A stretch of 64,000 nucleotides of DNA from Eucalyptus grandis (lineage: Eukaryota > Streptophyta > Magnoliopsida > Myrtales > Myrtaceae), in NCBI RefSeq assembly GCF_016545825.1, contig NC_052616.1, forward strand, positions 9,672,001 through 9,736,000. The letters run 5' to 3'. Under the pieces are notes generated by a model, which saw nothing but the letters and a program-made list of their open reading frames with translations, searched no databases and was not told where the DNA came from. This document shows positions 26,300-37,603 of this stretch, in pieces. Position 1 is the first letter of the stretch, and each line of letters starts with the position of its first letter. The translations under genes were made by a program, and so were the position numbers.

Positions 26300-26458
26300 T
26301 CAATGGATCTTGTTTGATCTATACACCGCTAAAAGTGGTCTAACTGCATCAAGCAATGGATCTTGGTTTGATCTTTATGCAGTTTAAAGGGTTTAACTGC
26401 ATCGATCAATGGATCTTGGTTTGATCTATATGCAGTTAAAAGGATTTAACTGCATCAA
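26300..26458. repeat. About 55-bp tandem repeat with a perfect inverted repeat in some units
   Basis: Three units begin 'caatggatcttg(g)tttgatc' and end 'taactgcatc'. In the third unit TGCAGTTAAA and TTTAACTGCA are exact inverted repeats around a four-base loop. The equivalent place in unit B (about 32580-32695) has two units. It lies downstream of the small gene. Confidence 0.8.
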
Positions 26459-27090
26459 TGTTGCGATTCCCTGAACTCTTCTTGCGTTTGTTCTGATTAT
26501 ATCACTTGGTACCGATGGATTGCCCCTTTGCTTTTGCTTGTACTGCAATGTTTCTCGCATCTGGTTGCAACATCTGTTCTTCAGAGGTTTGCAACTCCAG
26601 TCTTGAAACTGGACATGAATTTAAAGTGGTCTGAAGCTACTTTTTGCTGCAGTCCATTGTAAAGAAACTCTCGATACTGTAAGTTGGAGAATCATTTGCC
26701 GAGGAACTCAGCTTAAATTTTATCTTATGATACAGAGAAAATATATTGATGTTGTTCATTCTTTATGAGATAATCAGTCTACATAATATACTAAAGAGTC
26801 AGATTTTATGTGCTTAATCAAGAGATAATCTCAGCTTAATTGGATACTGCATGAAAGTTTTGTTTCAAGTTATATCAGTCATTCATAACGGCTGATTTGG
26901 AGTGAATAAAGTACAGAAACTGGTGCTACATGTTCAAATATAAATCACACCACTGATAGATACATAGATTCATACACTAGGGAGCAGAATATGATAACTA
27001 CACCAAACTAAACCGACACATGATTATTAGCATTTAGCTATCCTCTTTCCTAATACCTGGTCACAACAACATACCATCATACAACATGTT

Positions 27091-27357
27091 TTACCCTTCC
27101 TGAGAAGGCCAAAGGAAGGCCCCCATGGCGAACTTCCTCTTCTGGTTGACATCACCAGACACAGGCAAACCATACTCGTTCAGGAGGCGATCCAGCTTCC
27201 ACTCTGGCATATTCTCATAGTCTTTCTTCCCATACCTCGGGTAATGCAGTGGCATTTGGAATGAGGACTGGATAGTAGTGCTCTTGTTCATATTTTGCCC
27301 ATGAGGCCTCCCCCCGAGCATAGATAAAGTGGCATTTGCTAGACTAATCCCTGCCAT
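27091..27357 (-). CDS. Small plant-specific protein, probable DUF7722 family (intact copy)
   Basis: A single open frame of 88 residues. The conserved block covers about residues 32-84: FQMPLHYPRY, then KKDYENMPEWKLDRLLNEYG, then a GLPVSGD turn, and KRKFAMGAFLWP near the end. I recognise this as a family of small plant proteins of unknown function which I believe is the DUF7722 type; the name is from memory. The start is supported by a TATA box (CTATAAAAG) about 55-64 bp upstream. It lies downstream of transporter sequence on the same strand in both duplicated units. The unit B counterpart has lost this ATG. Function unknown; no signal peptide or membrane segment is evident. Confidence 0.75.
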   Translation of the reverse strand: MAGISLANATLSMLGGRPHGQNMNKSTTIQSSFQMPLHYPRYGKKDYENMPEWKLDRLLNEYGLPVSGDVNQKRKFAMGAFLWPSQEG

Positions 27358-27411
27358 CGATATCTTCTTGCTTCACACTATTTCTTACTGCATACAGGGA
27401 CTCCAATTTGC

Positions 27412-27421
27412 CCTTTTATAG
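27412..27421 (-). promoter_or_regulatory. TATA box of the small DUF7722-like gene
   Basis: The minus strand reads CTATAAAAGG, 55-64 bp upstream of the ATG at 27357. The same box is preserved in unit B at 33635-33644. Confidence 0.6.
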
Positions 27422-28138
27422 GCGTCCTACAAGGAAGGCGATTAGAGAGAGAGCGAGAACATAGAAGCGTGTACTGGATAGGGTAACATTAATGTCATGA
27501 AAGCAAACATTTAGAGAATGGTGGTGGGGTTTCGTTAGAATTGTGGTATGCAGCACTGCAATTATGCAGTGCACTGAACTTGTCGGGAAAGGTACCTTTC
27601 GGAGAATGCAAGTAACTACATATGTGGATTGAATGGTCAGGAATCTAGGATGATCTTGAGATACACGTTGTCACTACTGTTCACCGATTATCTCGATTTT
27701 TCTGTGTCAGGATGTGATGTTCCCAGTTAGATCCAGATTTATCTAGTAGAGTGGCATAAGCTTTTGAACTCAAGAGTCAAGGCTACACAGGTAAAGGTGA
27801 AAATAAGACCGGGCTTTCTTAAGCATTGCATATCAAATGCGATGTTTCATACCTAGTAGTTAACGAACATGAATCAGATACATATACGTGATGCAATAAC
27901 ACAAATCAAGCAACAAAATGAATTTTCTTTCCCCTCTCTTTCCAATGCCCAATCGCATTAAATTGCTTCCTGTGTTGGCATGATCAGAATTCTTCTGAAG
28001 TCAAATACCTCGGCTAACACGATGACGATGATTCTGGTATTTGTCCAAATCGAGCAGTTGTGTTTACATTTGCTAATTGTCTTTTCCAAAAGTCATATCA
28101 GGCTTCCGTGGACACCGTATCACCACACGCAATTCACA

Positions 28139-28438
28139 TCAATGCCTATTAATTGCAATGTCAAGTCCACTTGCGTTATCTTTGTACATCAGCAGATAAC
28201 TCATATCGGCAATCTGAGTCCAGTCGGTTATTTCACTTCCATTGAGATCCTTGGGTTCCTTTGCACTCGCTGAACCTACATTCAGGTGGAAAGAAACAGA
28301 GATACATCGGTGAGATGTTCTTTTTTCTATTACATAACCAAAGTGATCTCTCCTTCTAAACATGGGTCTAGTCACTACCACTTCTGTCCATTTGATTGTC
28401 CTATCAAAAACATCAATGCGTGTAAATTCTCCAATGCC
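28139..28438 (-). other. Unexplained open exon-like segment
   Basis: An open frame of 99 codons ends at a stop at 28139-28141 and is bounded upstream by TGA. It includes RIDVFDRTIKWTEVVVTRP, FRRRDHFGYVIEKRTSHRC and DWTQIADMSYLLMYKD, a balanced, protein-like composition. I do not recognise the family. The unit B counterpart (about 34360-34660) has a three-base deletion, an in-frame stop and a frame change. Most differences between copies change residues, which favours a decaying relic over a functional exon. Confidence 0.3.
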
Positions 28439-28682
28439 TCATTTCTGGAAAAATCCGTGAATTGACATCTTATTGAAGGACATCTCTACACTCGTTCAAT
28501 ATTTTCCTATGTCAAGATTGAAGTAGATTCAGATACGAGTGAATGTCACTGTTGCGTTTAGACAATGTCCTCCTTCTAAAGCAGTTAGAGATTTACCACT
28601 TGGACCTATAATGGACTGCTATTTTTATCCAGAGAAACAAGAGAAATATTGTCTTTTGAAGATAGAGTAGAAACTTTCATAC

Positions 28683-28799
28683 CAGGATGTCACTAACTGA
28701 GCAAGTACTCTCGAGTCTCAGCATTCCCTGCTTTGTTGAGATAAGTGTATGTGCCCCAAGGAAATAAAGCACCCCGGAAGAACTGCTCTCACTCTGCAT
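28683..28799 (-). other. Open exon-like segment conserved in both duplicate units
   Basis: On the minus strand 39 codons from an ATG at 28799 run to a GTATG donor-like site at 28682. Unit B keeps the same length, ATG and donor at 35014-34898. The copies differ at eight residues, mostly conservative (E/D, S/T, K/R), with several silent changes. Core text: VLYFLGAH and QGMLRLES. No family recognised; noncoding conservation by recent duplication is the simpler reading. Confidence 0.25.
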
Positions 28800-30430
28800 T
28801 GGTTACTGCAAGTAATCCATTGAATTAACATTCAGTGCACACCATTGCCTTAAAAGCTTCTAACAACAGAAAATGCCACATTAAAATCATTCAGAGGACT
28901 CGACAACGTGCTTTGCAATTGCCTCGTAGTTACTGCATGCGGTGGTAATTGACTAAGACGAATTTTCAGTCACATGACAATATGAATAAGTTGCAAATGC
29001 CATTTTCCTTTCTTCATTCACTGAACAGACAAACATGTAGACGTAATGCCTGCAATATAAAGAACAAACACTGACCGAAGTCGATTGTGGACTCCAGCGT
29101 TACCTCTATAAGAACTTCCATCGAGCAGTAGATGACTAAGGCAATCCTTTTTCCCCCTTGTTTGATAAACTAATCAAGGCATTCAATGATTATGACATTT
29201 TGTCTGGCCAGCTTGAAATTATGGAGCTAAGAGTCATGGGGGCTCCTCTGAGTCTGATATACCCTTTAGCAAGTGGGTTGTGCCCATCATGATTTTAGAA
29301 GTCTTAAATGTCCTCAACTCAATTCATATTGTAGATGTAGAATATAGTATCATCTGTCAATTATGAATTTGCAAATTCTGCAAGGAAAACTAGGATTAAA
29401 GTGAGGTACAATAATTCTGTTTGATTTCTAGTATGTCATTTGTTCTTTTTTCTTTTGGGTTCAATTTAGGTATCGAAATTGGGGAGGAAGAGCTAATAAG
29501 CCATGAAAATCTCGATGTCTCCTGGCCACTTGACTGGTTCCATGATGGCTTTAACAATTCGTGAACTATTCCATTGACTACATGTCCACTTGGACGTGTA
29601 GTAATTATCACCTTCCCGGGTTCATGTGTCGGCCAATGGATTATCATGAATACATGCACAAGCATATAGTCAATTGAATTATGGCTGACGAATGAGCACA
29701 TTAACGGGTTAGCTGCATAAGAGATGTATCCTAGTTCATACAGAAACTCTGCATGCTCTACATTTCGACCACTCACTCTAAAAAAATCGATCCAATCATG
29801 AGAGAAAAAAACACAAATACTCTGGCATAAGATTTGCATTTTTGGAGGTTGATACTGAGACAGGATGGTCGCCTTTTGTATGCCTCGCAAGATATATTTG
29901 CACCATGACACACTTGACACGAGTTAATCAGTTGCGTCACGGAACATATCCACTTCACCAGAATAAAAAGAGAAGAATAATATAATATTCATTCAAATGA
30001 GTAAATTGGAAATGATACAACTGTAACATCTGTATATTACAAAATCAATGTATAAGAAGAACAAGAATCTTAGTTTTGAGCGTCTGCTAAGAAAAATTGC
30101 CACAGATTGTGTACTAGGCTACTGCTTTTGGCTATAAGCCAAAAATTGCATGCATCTGTGTCCGAAACTTCCACATGATAACATTGACAGACAGATCAAA
30201 AGTTGATATTTCACATGACGACCGTGTTCCAGCTTTCTCGCGAGTGCATTTCACTCTACTTCCAGCAGAAACCGCAGGAGTATGTACATGTCCTCAGGAG
30301 TGCTTTGCAAAAGCATTACCCTATTATATGCCCGATACAATGTTGCAAGGAAGGATGGAAATCAGTTGTTACTTTCAGATGACTACTTGAAAAAATGTCA
30401 TTGATCATCTGGTATGGCCTTGGCATTGCA

Positions 30431-32258
30431 TCATGAATCACTCTTTTGCTCAATGGTAATCTCTTTTGATTTTCAGGAGCTGCTTTTCCATTTGGAGGAT
30501 AATCAACAAGCATACTTGGAGGAGCAAAATACATGTGTAGCAACATCATACAGATAATGATACCCAAGAAAAGCTGCAGCAGCCACATTAAATGAAACGA
30601 TCATTTATAGTCCAGATGAAACAAGTATATATGAAAAAGAACATACTGAGAATTAAGAAATCCAATGATTTATTAGTTTGAGACTTACTTGCAGTGTAGG
30701 CTTAAAGTTGAGAAGATAAATAAAAAGAACCATTGTCAGCAGCATGGCCATTGACGTAGAATAAACCTGGCAGAAATAATTATAAATAAAGACAACATTA
30801 TTAAAAAGACTTTAAGCTGCTAGGAAATGAGCCAAAAAATATTTAATTAAGCACATATGCTTTCATTCTCATGCCAATGGTCCCACGCCATAACTCAATA
30901 GATTTGCAGACAAAACTCAGAAATGGTCCACCCGAAATAGATACATTCAGAATAATGAAATGTAGAATACAAGAATGCGCTACTGAGCTTCAGGGGTCAG
31001 GAGGATCATAGCAAATGCTGAAGAAAAGTACTGTAACTAGTAAAACCACCAATTTTATCCCAAAATTATGATTAAGATATAAATCAGTTCTTTTGCAACT
31101 GAACTTTAGCAAAAGTATCAATAACATGTATATGAAAACCATGATCTGCAACAAGGACTCACCTTCACAGTGTTGTCTGCATACTTCATCAACCATGAAA
31201 CCAGCAAAACCAGTCGATCCTAGGTTCAATACCACCATCCAAGTCGTAATGGTATACCCATCAAAAAGCCGTTGCCACCAAGGGCCCTTTTCAAAGCCCC
31301 CTTGAAAATCATCTGAGAGAAGTCATACCATGTTGAAGATCACACTGAATCTGCAGAAGTAAAGAATTCCAGTAAGATACAGCCATGAAGAATTTTTTTT
31401 AGCAAATAAGAACCCAACCATGTATTTATGATGAAGTTGTAGCATTTGAATAAACTTTTGAATAATTTTTTTTTTTTGGGTTTTTCCATAAAGCTAATCT
31501 TAAGCATAAATCTTTCCACTTCAGCAAAGAGTGGAATTTTTAGAAAGTCCTACCCAAAAGTTTAAGTTGATAGGTGAAGGGAGATCACATGTACAAGCCG
31601 GATTACAAGTGGCACGTGGCATGCACATTCGCGAAAGAGATAGCACTAGCTATGATAACATGTTAGAAAATCCAATCCAAAAGCTAAAGCTGATAAATAG
31701 AGGGAGGCCACATGAATATAAAGAGCATTTAGGACCTGTTGTCAAGCGATGTGAGACAATACTTCAACCGGAACACATACATTCCTTGCTAAACTGTCAT
31801 ATAAATCAGCTCACAGCTCTTGACCTTTGTTTTAAGCCCTTATATAAGAAAACAGGGAAATTGAGTTTTGACATAATCATATAATATTTTCCCACTAACA
31901 CAGGAACCCAGTTCTCCCAGAGTAAAATGTTCAACTGAAAATACAACACTTTGCAGAAGACTAATGAAGAATCAAGAGAGAACTCTCAAAAGTAATATTT
32001 GCACAATAAATGTGACAAAGAAAAGCATCATTTGAAGACGGAGAACACTAATTATCACAAAGTATGAGTAAGGCATGTAGTAGTGGTCTTTCTGCAAGCT
32101 AAATTGTGGAATGAGTACTGTTACACCAAACTAGGAAATACAGAACAGAAAAGAGATACCTACATATAGAACTGTACATTCTGCCAATACAAACTATCAC
32201 AGTTCTTCTTCATCAGAAACTCTGTGTAGACGCCGGCTAATGCTGACATAATGCAGAT
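30431..32258 (-). pseudogene. Truncated nucleotide-sugar transporter, 3' half only
   Basis: Counterparts of exons 5-8 of the transporter at 37604-42172. The exon 5 relic (32164-about 32258) is cut at the duplication junction; exon 6 is 31163-31350, exon 7 30689-30766, exon 8 30431-30573. Exon 6 has one extra A in 'gcaaaacc', which shifts the frame after LNLGSTG. Exon 8 has a net one-base loss near the C-terminus and so misses the original stop. Exon 7 is intact (78 nt). There is no promoter or 5' half, so a functional carrier is excluded. Confidence 0.88.
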
Positions 32259-33312
32259 AAAGCCGTTGAAGAAATGTTAGAGATTATATGATTGTGTGTG
32301 CAAGGGTAGATTGCATCTCAAAGTGCAATTCTATGTGAATATGATGGGCAGTAGAAAACTAGTTTCTCATTTTCATAAGGTTCATGCCCTGGATGAGACG
32401 TCAATGTAACTATCGTATTAAATGAATGACTTCCCGACAAGACACCTATCATTCTCTGCAGAAACATACGACATCGCACGATTCCTCCACCGCACGACTT
32501 CATGTTCACACCAAGCAGCTGCTTTCACAGATTCTTATAACCTGTGGTTGCTTAGCATTAGTATTGTTATGGAATTTCTCAATAAATGGATCTTGGTTTG
32601 ATCTATATGCTGTTGAAAGGGTTTAACTGCATTGATCAATGGATCTTGGTTTGATATATGCAGTTCAAAGGATTTAACTGCATCGATGTTGTGATTCCCT
32701 GAACTCTTCTTGGGTTTGTTCTGATTATATCACTTGGTACTGATGAATTCCCCTTTTGCTTTTGCTTGTACTGCAATGTTTCTCGCATCTGGTTGAAACA
32801 TCTGTTCTTGGGAGGTTTGCAACTCCAGTCTTGAAACTGGATATAAATTTAAAGTGATCTAAGGCTACTTACTGCTCCAGTCCTTTGTGAAGAAACTCTC
32901 GATACTATAAGTTAGAGAACCATTTGCCAAGGAACTCAGCTTTATTTTTATCTTATGATACAGAGAAAATATATTGATGCTGTTCATTCTTTATGAGGGA
33001 ATCAATCTACATAATATACTAAAGAGTCAGATTTTACGTGAATAATCAAGAGATAATCTCGGCTTAAGTGGATATTGCATGAAAATTTCGTTGCAGGTTA
33101 TATCACAGTAATTCATAACAGCCGATTAGGAGTGAGTAAAGTACCGAAACTGGTGCTACATGTTCAAATATAAACCACACCACTTTACATAGATTCATAC
33201 ACTAGTAGAAGAATATGATAACCAAACCCACTAAACCGACACGTGATTATTAGCATTTAGTAATCCTCTTGCTAATACCCAGTCACAACGACATACCACC
33301 ATACAACATGTT

Positions 33313-33579
33313 TTACCCTTCCTGTGAAGGCCAAAGGAAGGCCCCCATGGCGAACTTCCTCTTCTGGTCGACATCACCAGACACAGGCAAACCATACTCA
33401 TTCAGGAGGCGATCCAGCTTCCACTCCAGCATATTCTCATAGTCTTTCTTCTTGTACCTTGGGTAATGCAGCAGCATTTGGAATGAGGACTGATTATTAG
33501 TGCTCTTGTTCATGTGTTGCTCATGAGGCCTGCCCCCAAGCATAGATACAGCGGCATTTGCTAGACTAGTCCCCACTAT
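33313..33579 (-). pseudogene. DUF7722-like gene, start codon lost (unit B copy)
   Basis: Same length and colinear with the intact gene at 27091-27357, but the initiator ATG is ATA here (33579-33577). Two prolines of the conserved block are leucine (QMLLHYP, NMLEWK). The TATA box is retained at 33635-33644. The frame stays open upstream to an ATG at 33735, but that ATG lies before the TATA box and would be outside the transcript. An internal ATG in VSMLGG could still give a shorter product. I infer a decaying copy. Confidence 0.65.
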
Positions 33580-35019
33580 CGATATCTTCTTTGCTTCACA
33601 CTTTTTCTTCCTGCATACAGGGACTCCAATTTGCCCTTTTATAGGCGTCCTACAAGGAAGGCGATTAGAAAAAGAGAGTGAGAACATAGAAGCGTGTACT
33701 GGATAGGGTAACATTAATGTCGTGAAAGCGAACATTTAGAGAATGGTGGTGGGGTTTTGTTAGAATTGTGGTACACGGCACTGCAATTATGCAGTGCACC
33801 ATACTTGTCAGGAAAGGTACCTTTCAGAGAATGCAAGTAAATACATATGTGGATTGAATGGTCAGGAACCTAGGATGATCTTGACATACAAGTGGTCACT
33901 ACTGTTCGCCGATTATCTCGATCTTTCTGTGTCAGGATGTGATGTTCCCAGTTAGATCCAGATTTATCTAGTAGAGTGGCATAAGCTTATGACCTCAAGA
34001 GGCTAGACAGGTACAGTTGAAAAAAAGACTGAGCTTTCTTAAGCATTGCATATCAAACGCAATGTTTCAGACCTAGCAGTTAATGAACATGAATCAGATC
34101 CAAATATGTGATGCAGCAACACGAATCATGTGAAACAAACTGAAATTTCTTCCCCTTCTTCCAATTCCCAATCCCATTAAATTGCTTCCTCTGTTGGCAT
34201 GATCAGAATTCTTCTGAAGTCAAATACCTAGGCTAACACGATGACGATGATTCTGGTGTTTGTCCAAATCAAGCAGTTGGATTTACGTTTGCTGATTGTC
34301 CTTTCCAAAAGTCATATCAGGCTTCCATGGACACCATATCACCACCCGCAATTCAGATCACTGCCTATTAATTGCAATGTCAAGTCCACTTGCCTTATCT
34401 ATGTACATCAGTGGATAATTCATATTGGCAATTTGAGTCCAGTCGGTTATTTCACTTCCATTCCGAAATCCTTGGGGTCTTATGCACTTGCTGAACCTAC
34501 ATCCAGGTGGAAAGAAATAGAGATACATCTGTGAGATGTTATGTTTTCTATTAGATAACCAAAGTGATCTCTCCTAAACAAGGCTCTAGTCACTACCACT
34601 TTTGTCCATTTGATTGTCCTGTCAAAAACATCTATGAGAGTAAATTCTCTAATGCCTCATTTCTGGAAAAACCCGTGAATTGACATCTTATTGAAGGATA
34701 TCTCTCCTACTTCAATAATTTCCCGTCTCAAGATTCAAGTAGATTCAGATACGAGTGAATGCCATCATTGCGTTCAGACAATGTCCTCCTTCTAAAGCAG
34801 TTAGAGATTCACCACTTGGTCCTATAATGGACTGCCATTTTTATCTATAGAAACAAGAGAAAGATTGTCTTTTGAAGATAGAGTAGAAATTTCATACCAG
34901 GATGTCACTAACTAAGCAAGCACTCTCGAGTCTCAGCATTCCCTGCCTAGCTGAGATAAGTGAATGTGCCCCAAGGAAATAAAGTACCGCAGAAGAACTG
35001 GTATCACTTTGCATTGGTT

Positions 35020-35690
35020 ACTGCAAGTAATTCATCGAATTAACATTCAGTGCACACCATTGCTTTTAAAAGCTTCTAACGACAGGAAAACGCTGCGTTA
35101 AAATCATCCGGAGGACTCGATAATGTGCTTTGCAATTGCCTCTTAGTTACTGCATGCGGTGGTGATTGACTAAGATGAATTTTCAGTCCCATGACAATAT
35201 GAATAAGTGGCAAATGCCATTTTCCTTTCTTCATTCACTGAACAGACAAACATGTAGACGCAATGCCTGCAATATAAAGAACAAATACTGACCGAAGTCG
35301 ATTGTGGACTCCAGGGTTACCTCTGAAGGAACTTACATCGAGCAGTAGATGACTAAGGCGATCTTTTTCCCCCTTGTTTGATTAACTAACCAAGGCACTG
35401 ATTAAATGATTATGACATTCTGTCTGGCCAGCTTGAAATTATGGAGCTTAGATTATGACATTTGGTTACTGCAGGTAATTCATCGAATTAACATTCAGTG
35501 CACACCATTGCTTTCAAAAGCTTCTAACGACAGGAAAACGCCAAATTGAAGTCATCCAGAGGACTCGATAACGTGCATTGCAATTGCCTCGTGGTTACTG
35601 CATGCGGTGGTGATTGAAGTCATCCAGAGGACTCGATAACGTGCATTGCAATTGCCTCGTGGTTACTGCATGCGGTGGTGATTGACTAGG
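35020..35690. repeat. Nested local duplications inside unit B
   Basis: The block starting 'ggttactgcaagtaattcat' at about 35025 recurs from about 35463 ('ggttactgcaggtaattcat'). Within the second copy a stretch of about 73 bp ('gattgaagtcatccagagga' onward) is immediately repeated at about 35614-35686. Unit A has one copy of each. Confidence 0.8.
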
Positions 35691-35733
35691 ACAAATTTTC
35701 AGTCACATGACAATATGAATAAGTAGCAAATGC

Positions 35734-35767
35734 TACCGATCGAAAAAAAAAAAAAAAGAAAGAAAAG
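35734..35767. mobile_element. Short poly-A insertion with 12-bp target duplication
   Basis: 'agtagcaaatgc' occurs at 35722-35733 and again at 35768-35779. Between them lie nine bases (taccgatcg) and an A-rich tail. The two empty sites (about 28985-29001 and 35207-35221) have the target once. This resembles a severely truncated retroposed cDNA end. Confidence 0.6.
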
Positions 35768-35790
35768 AGTAGCAAATGCCATTTTCCTTT

Positions 35791-36271
35791 GGGTCAATAA
35801 CCTGAAAAAACTCAAACTAATACGTTCTGAGATAAATTTACAAAAACTAATTTTTTAACCACATAATATTCTAAATAGGTATACATATAACAAATTTATC
35901 CTAAGTGATCACAAAAAACCATAAATTAATACACTTGTGATAAATTTATCCCAAACTAATTTGTTCAACCGCCACAAACCCCAAACTGGTATATTTATGA
36001 CAAATATACCATATGTTAAATTAGATTAATAATACAAAAAACCACAAAAATGATACAACTGTGACAAACAGATAGTAAAATCTCAAATTAGTACACTAGT
36101 TTACTATCGCATGTCGTTCAACTCAGTAATTTGACAGTAAAATTTAAAGGAAACTAATAGAGGATAAATTTATCAAAGGTATACCGGTTTTGGATTTTTT
36201 GTAGTCAAAAGATTAGTTTGTGGTAACTTTGTTATAAACGTGCCGGTTTGGGGTTTTTCAAGATATTAATT
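35791..36271. mobile_element. Fold-back (Mutator-like MITE) element, 481 bp, with target duplication
   Basis: Flanked by 'attttccttt' at 35781-35790 and 36272-36281. Left end 'gggtcaataacctgaaaaa' pairs with the complement of the right end, 'aattaatatcttgaaaaa'. The arms carry 'taaatttatcccaaacta' type units in opposite orientations. The uninterrupted target is present at about 29003 and 35222 in sister copies, so insertion is directly demonstrated. No coding capacity. A target duplication of 9-10 bp suggests mobilisation by a Mutator-like transposase. Confidence 0.85.
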
Positions 36272-37603
36272 ATTTTCCTTTCTTCATTCATTGAATAGAC
36301 AAATATGTAGACGTAACGCCTGCAATATGTAGAACAAATACTGACTGAAGCTGATTGTCTACTCCAGCGTTACCCATAGAAGAACTAACATCGAGCAGTA
36401 GACAACTAAAGCGATCCTTTTCCCCCTCGTTTGATTAGCTAACCAAGGCACTGATTAAATGATTATGACATTTTCTGGCCAGCTTGAAATTATGGAGCTT
36501 AGAGTCATGGTGGCTTCTCTGAGTCTAATATATACTTTAGCAAGTGGATTGTGCCCATCATGATTTTAAGAAAGTCTTAAATGTCCTCAACCCAATTCAT
36601 ATTGTAGATGTAGAATACAGTATCATCTGTCAATTATGAATTTGCAAATTCTGCAAGGAAAGCTAGGATTAAAGTGAGGTACAATAGCCCTGTTTGATTA
36701 CTCGTATGTCATTTTCTTCTTTTTCCGGTTCGATTTTACAAATTATCACCTTCCGGGTTCATGTGTGCGTCCATAGATCATGAACACGTTCATGAAACCA
36801 TGCACAAGCATCTTGTCAATTGAATTATGTTGGACGAATGCGACTATTCTTTATAATGGTCCTGAGCACATTAATGAGCTAGATGCATAAGAGATGCATC
36901 CCAGTTCATACAGAAATTCTGCATGGTCTACATGTCGAAAATGCACTCTCAAAATATCCATCTAATCGTTAGAAAATAAAAGACAAATATTCTGGCGTTT
37001 TAAGATTTGCGTTTTGGGAGGTTGATAACGAGACTGGACAGTCACCTTTTGTATGCCTTGCAAGGTAAACTTGCGCCATGACATACTTGACATGACTTAA
37101 TCAGTTGCTGTCAGAGAATATATCCACTTCACCAGAATAATAAGAAAAGAATAATATAGTATTCATTCAAACGAGCAAATTGGAAATGATGCTGCTGTAA
37201 CATCTGTATATTACAAATTCAATGTAAAAAGAACAAAAATCTTAGTTTTGAGCATCAGCTAAGAAAAATTGGCACAGATTGTGTACTAGGCTATTGTTTT
37301 TGACAATAAGCCAGAAACTGCATGCAACTGTGGTCCGAAACTTCCACATGATAACGTCCATAGACAGATCAAAAGTCAGTGTTTCACATGACGACCATGT
37401 TCCAGCTTTCTCACGAGTGCATTTCACTCTACTTCCAGCAGCAACCGCAGGATTATGCACATGTCCTAAAGAGTGCTTTGCAAAAGCATTACCCTTTTAT
37501 ATGGCAGATAGAACGTTGCAAGGAAGGACGGAAATCAGTTGTTACTTTCAGACGACTACTTGAAAAAGTGTCATTGATCATCTGGTCTGGCCTTGGCATT
37601 GCA

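Larger units (their letters stand above)
25973..32262. repeat. Tandem duplication unit A
   Basis: Colinear with 32263-39412 at high identity throughout. It contains, in minus-strand order, the 3' half of a transporter gene (broken), spacer, and the intact small gene at 27091-27357. The left edge is near 'aaaaagctgttgaag' (about 25973) and the right edge near 'gcagataaagccgttgaag' (about 32262), where transporter exon sequence switches abruptly to the start of unit B. Confidence 0.88.

Noticed and set aside
29396..29920. 174-codon minus-strand frame in unit A
   Set aside because: The colinear sequence in unit B (about 36700-37080) is interrupted by stops and indels, and I recognise no domain; more likely chance.
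33580..33735. Upstream ATG giving a 140-residue version of the DUF7722-like unit B copy
   Set aside because: That ATG lies upstream of the conserved TATA box, and unit A has a frame difference in the same stretch, so it is not ancestral coding.
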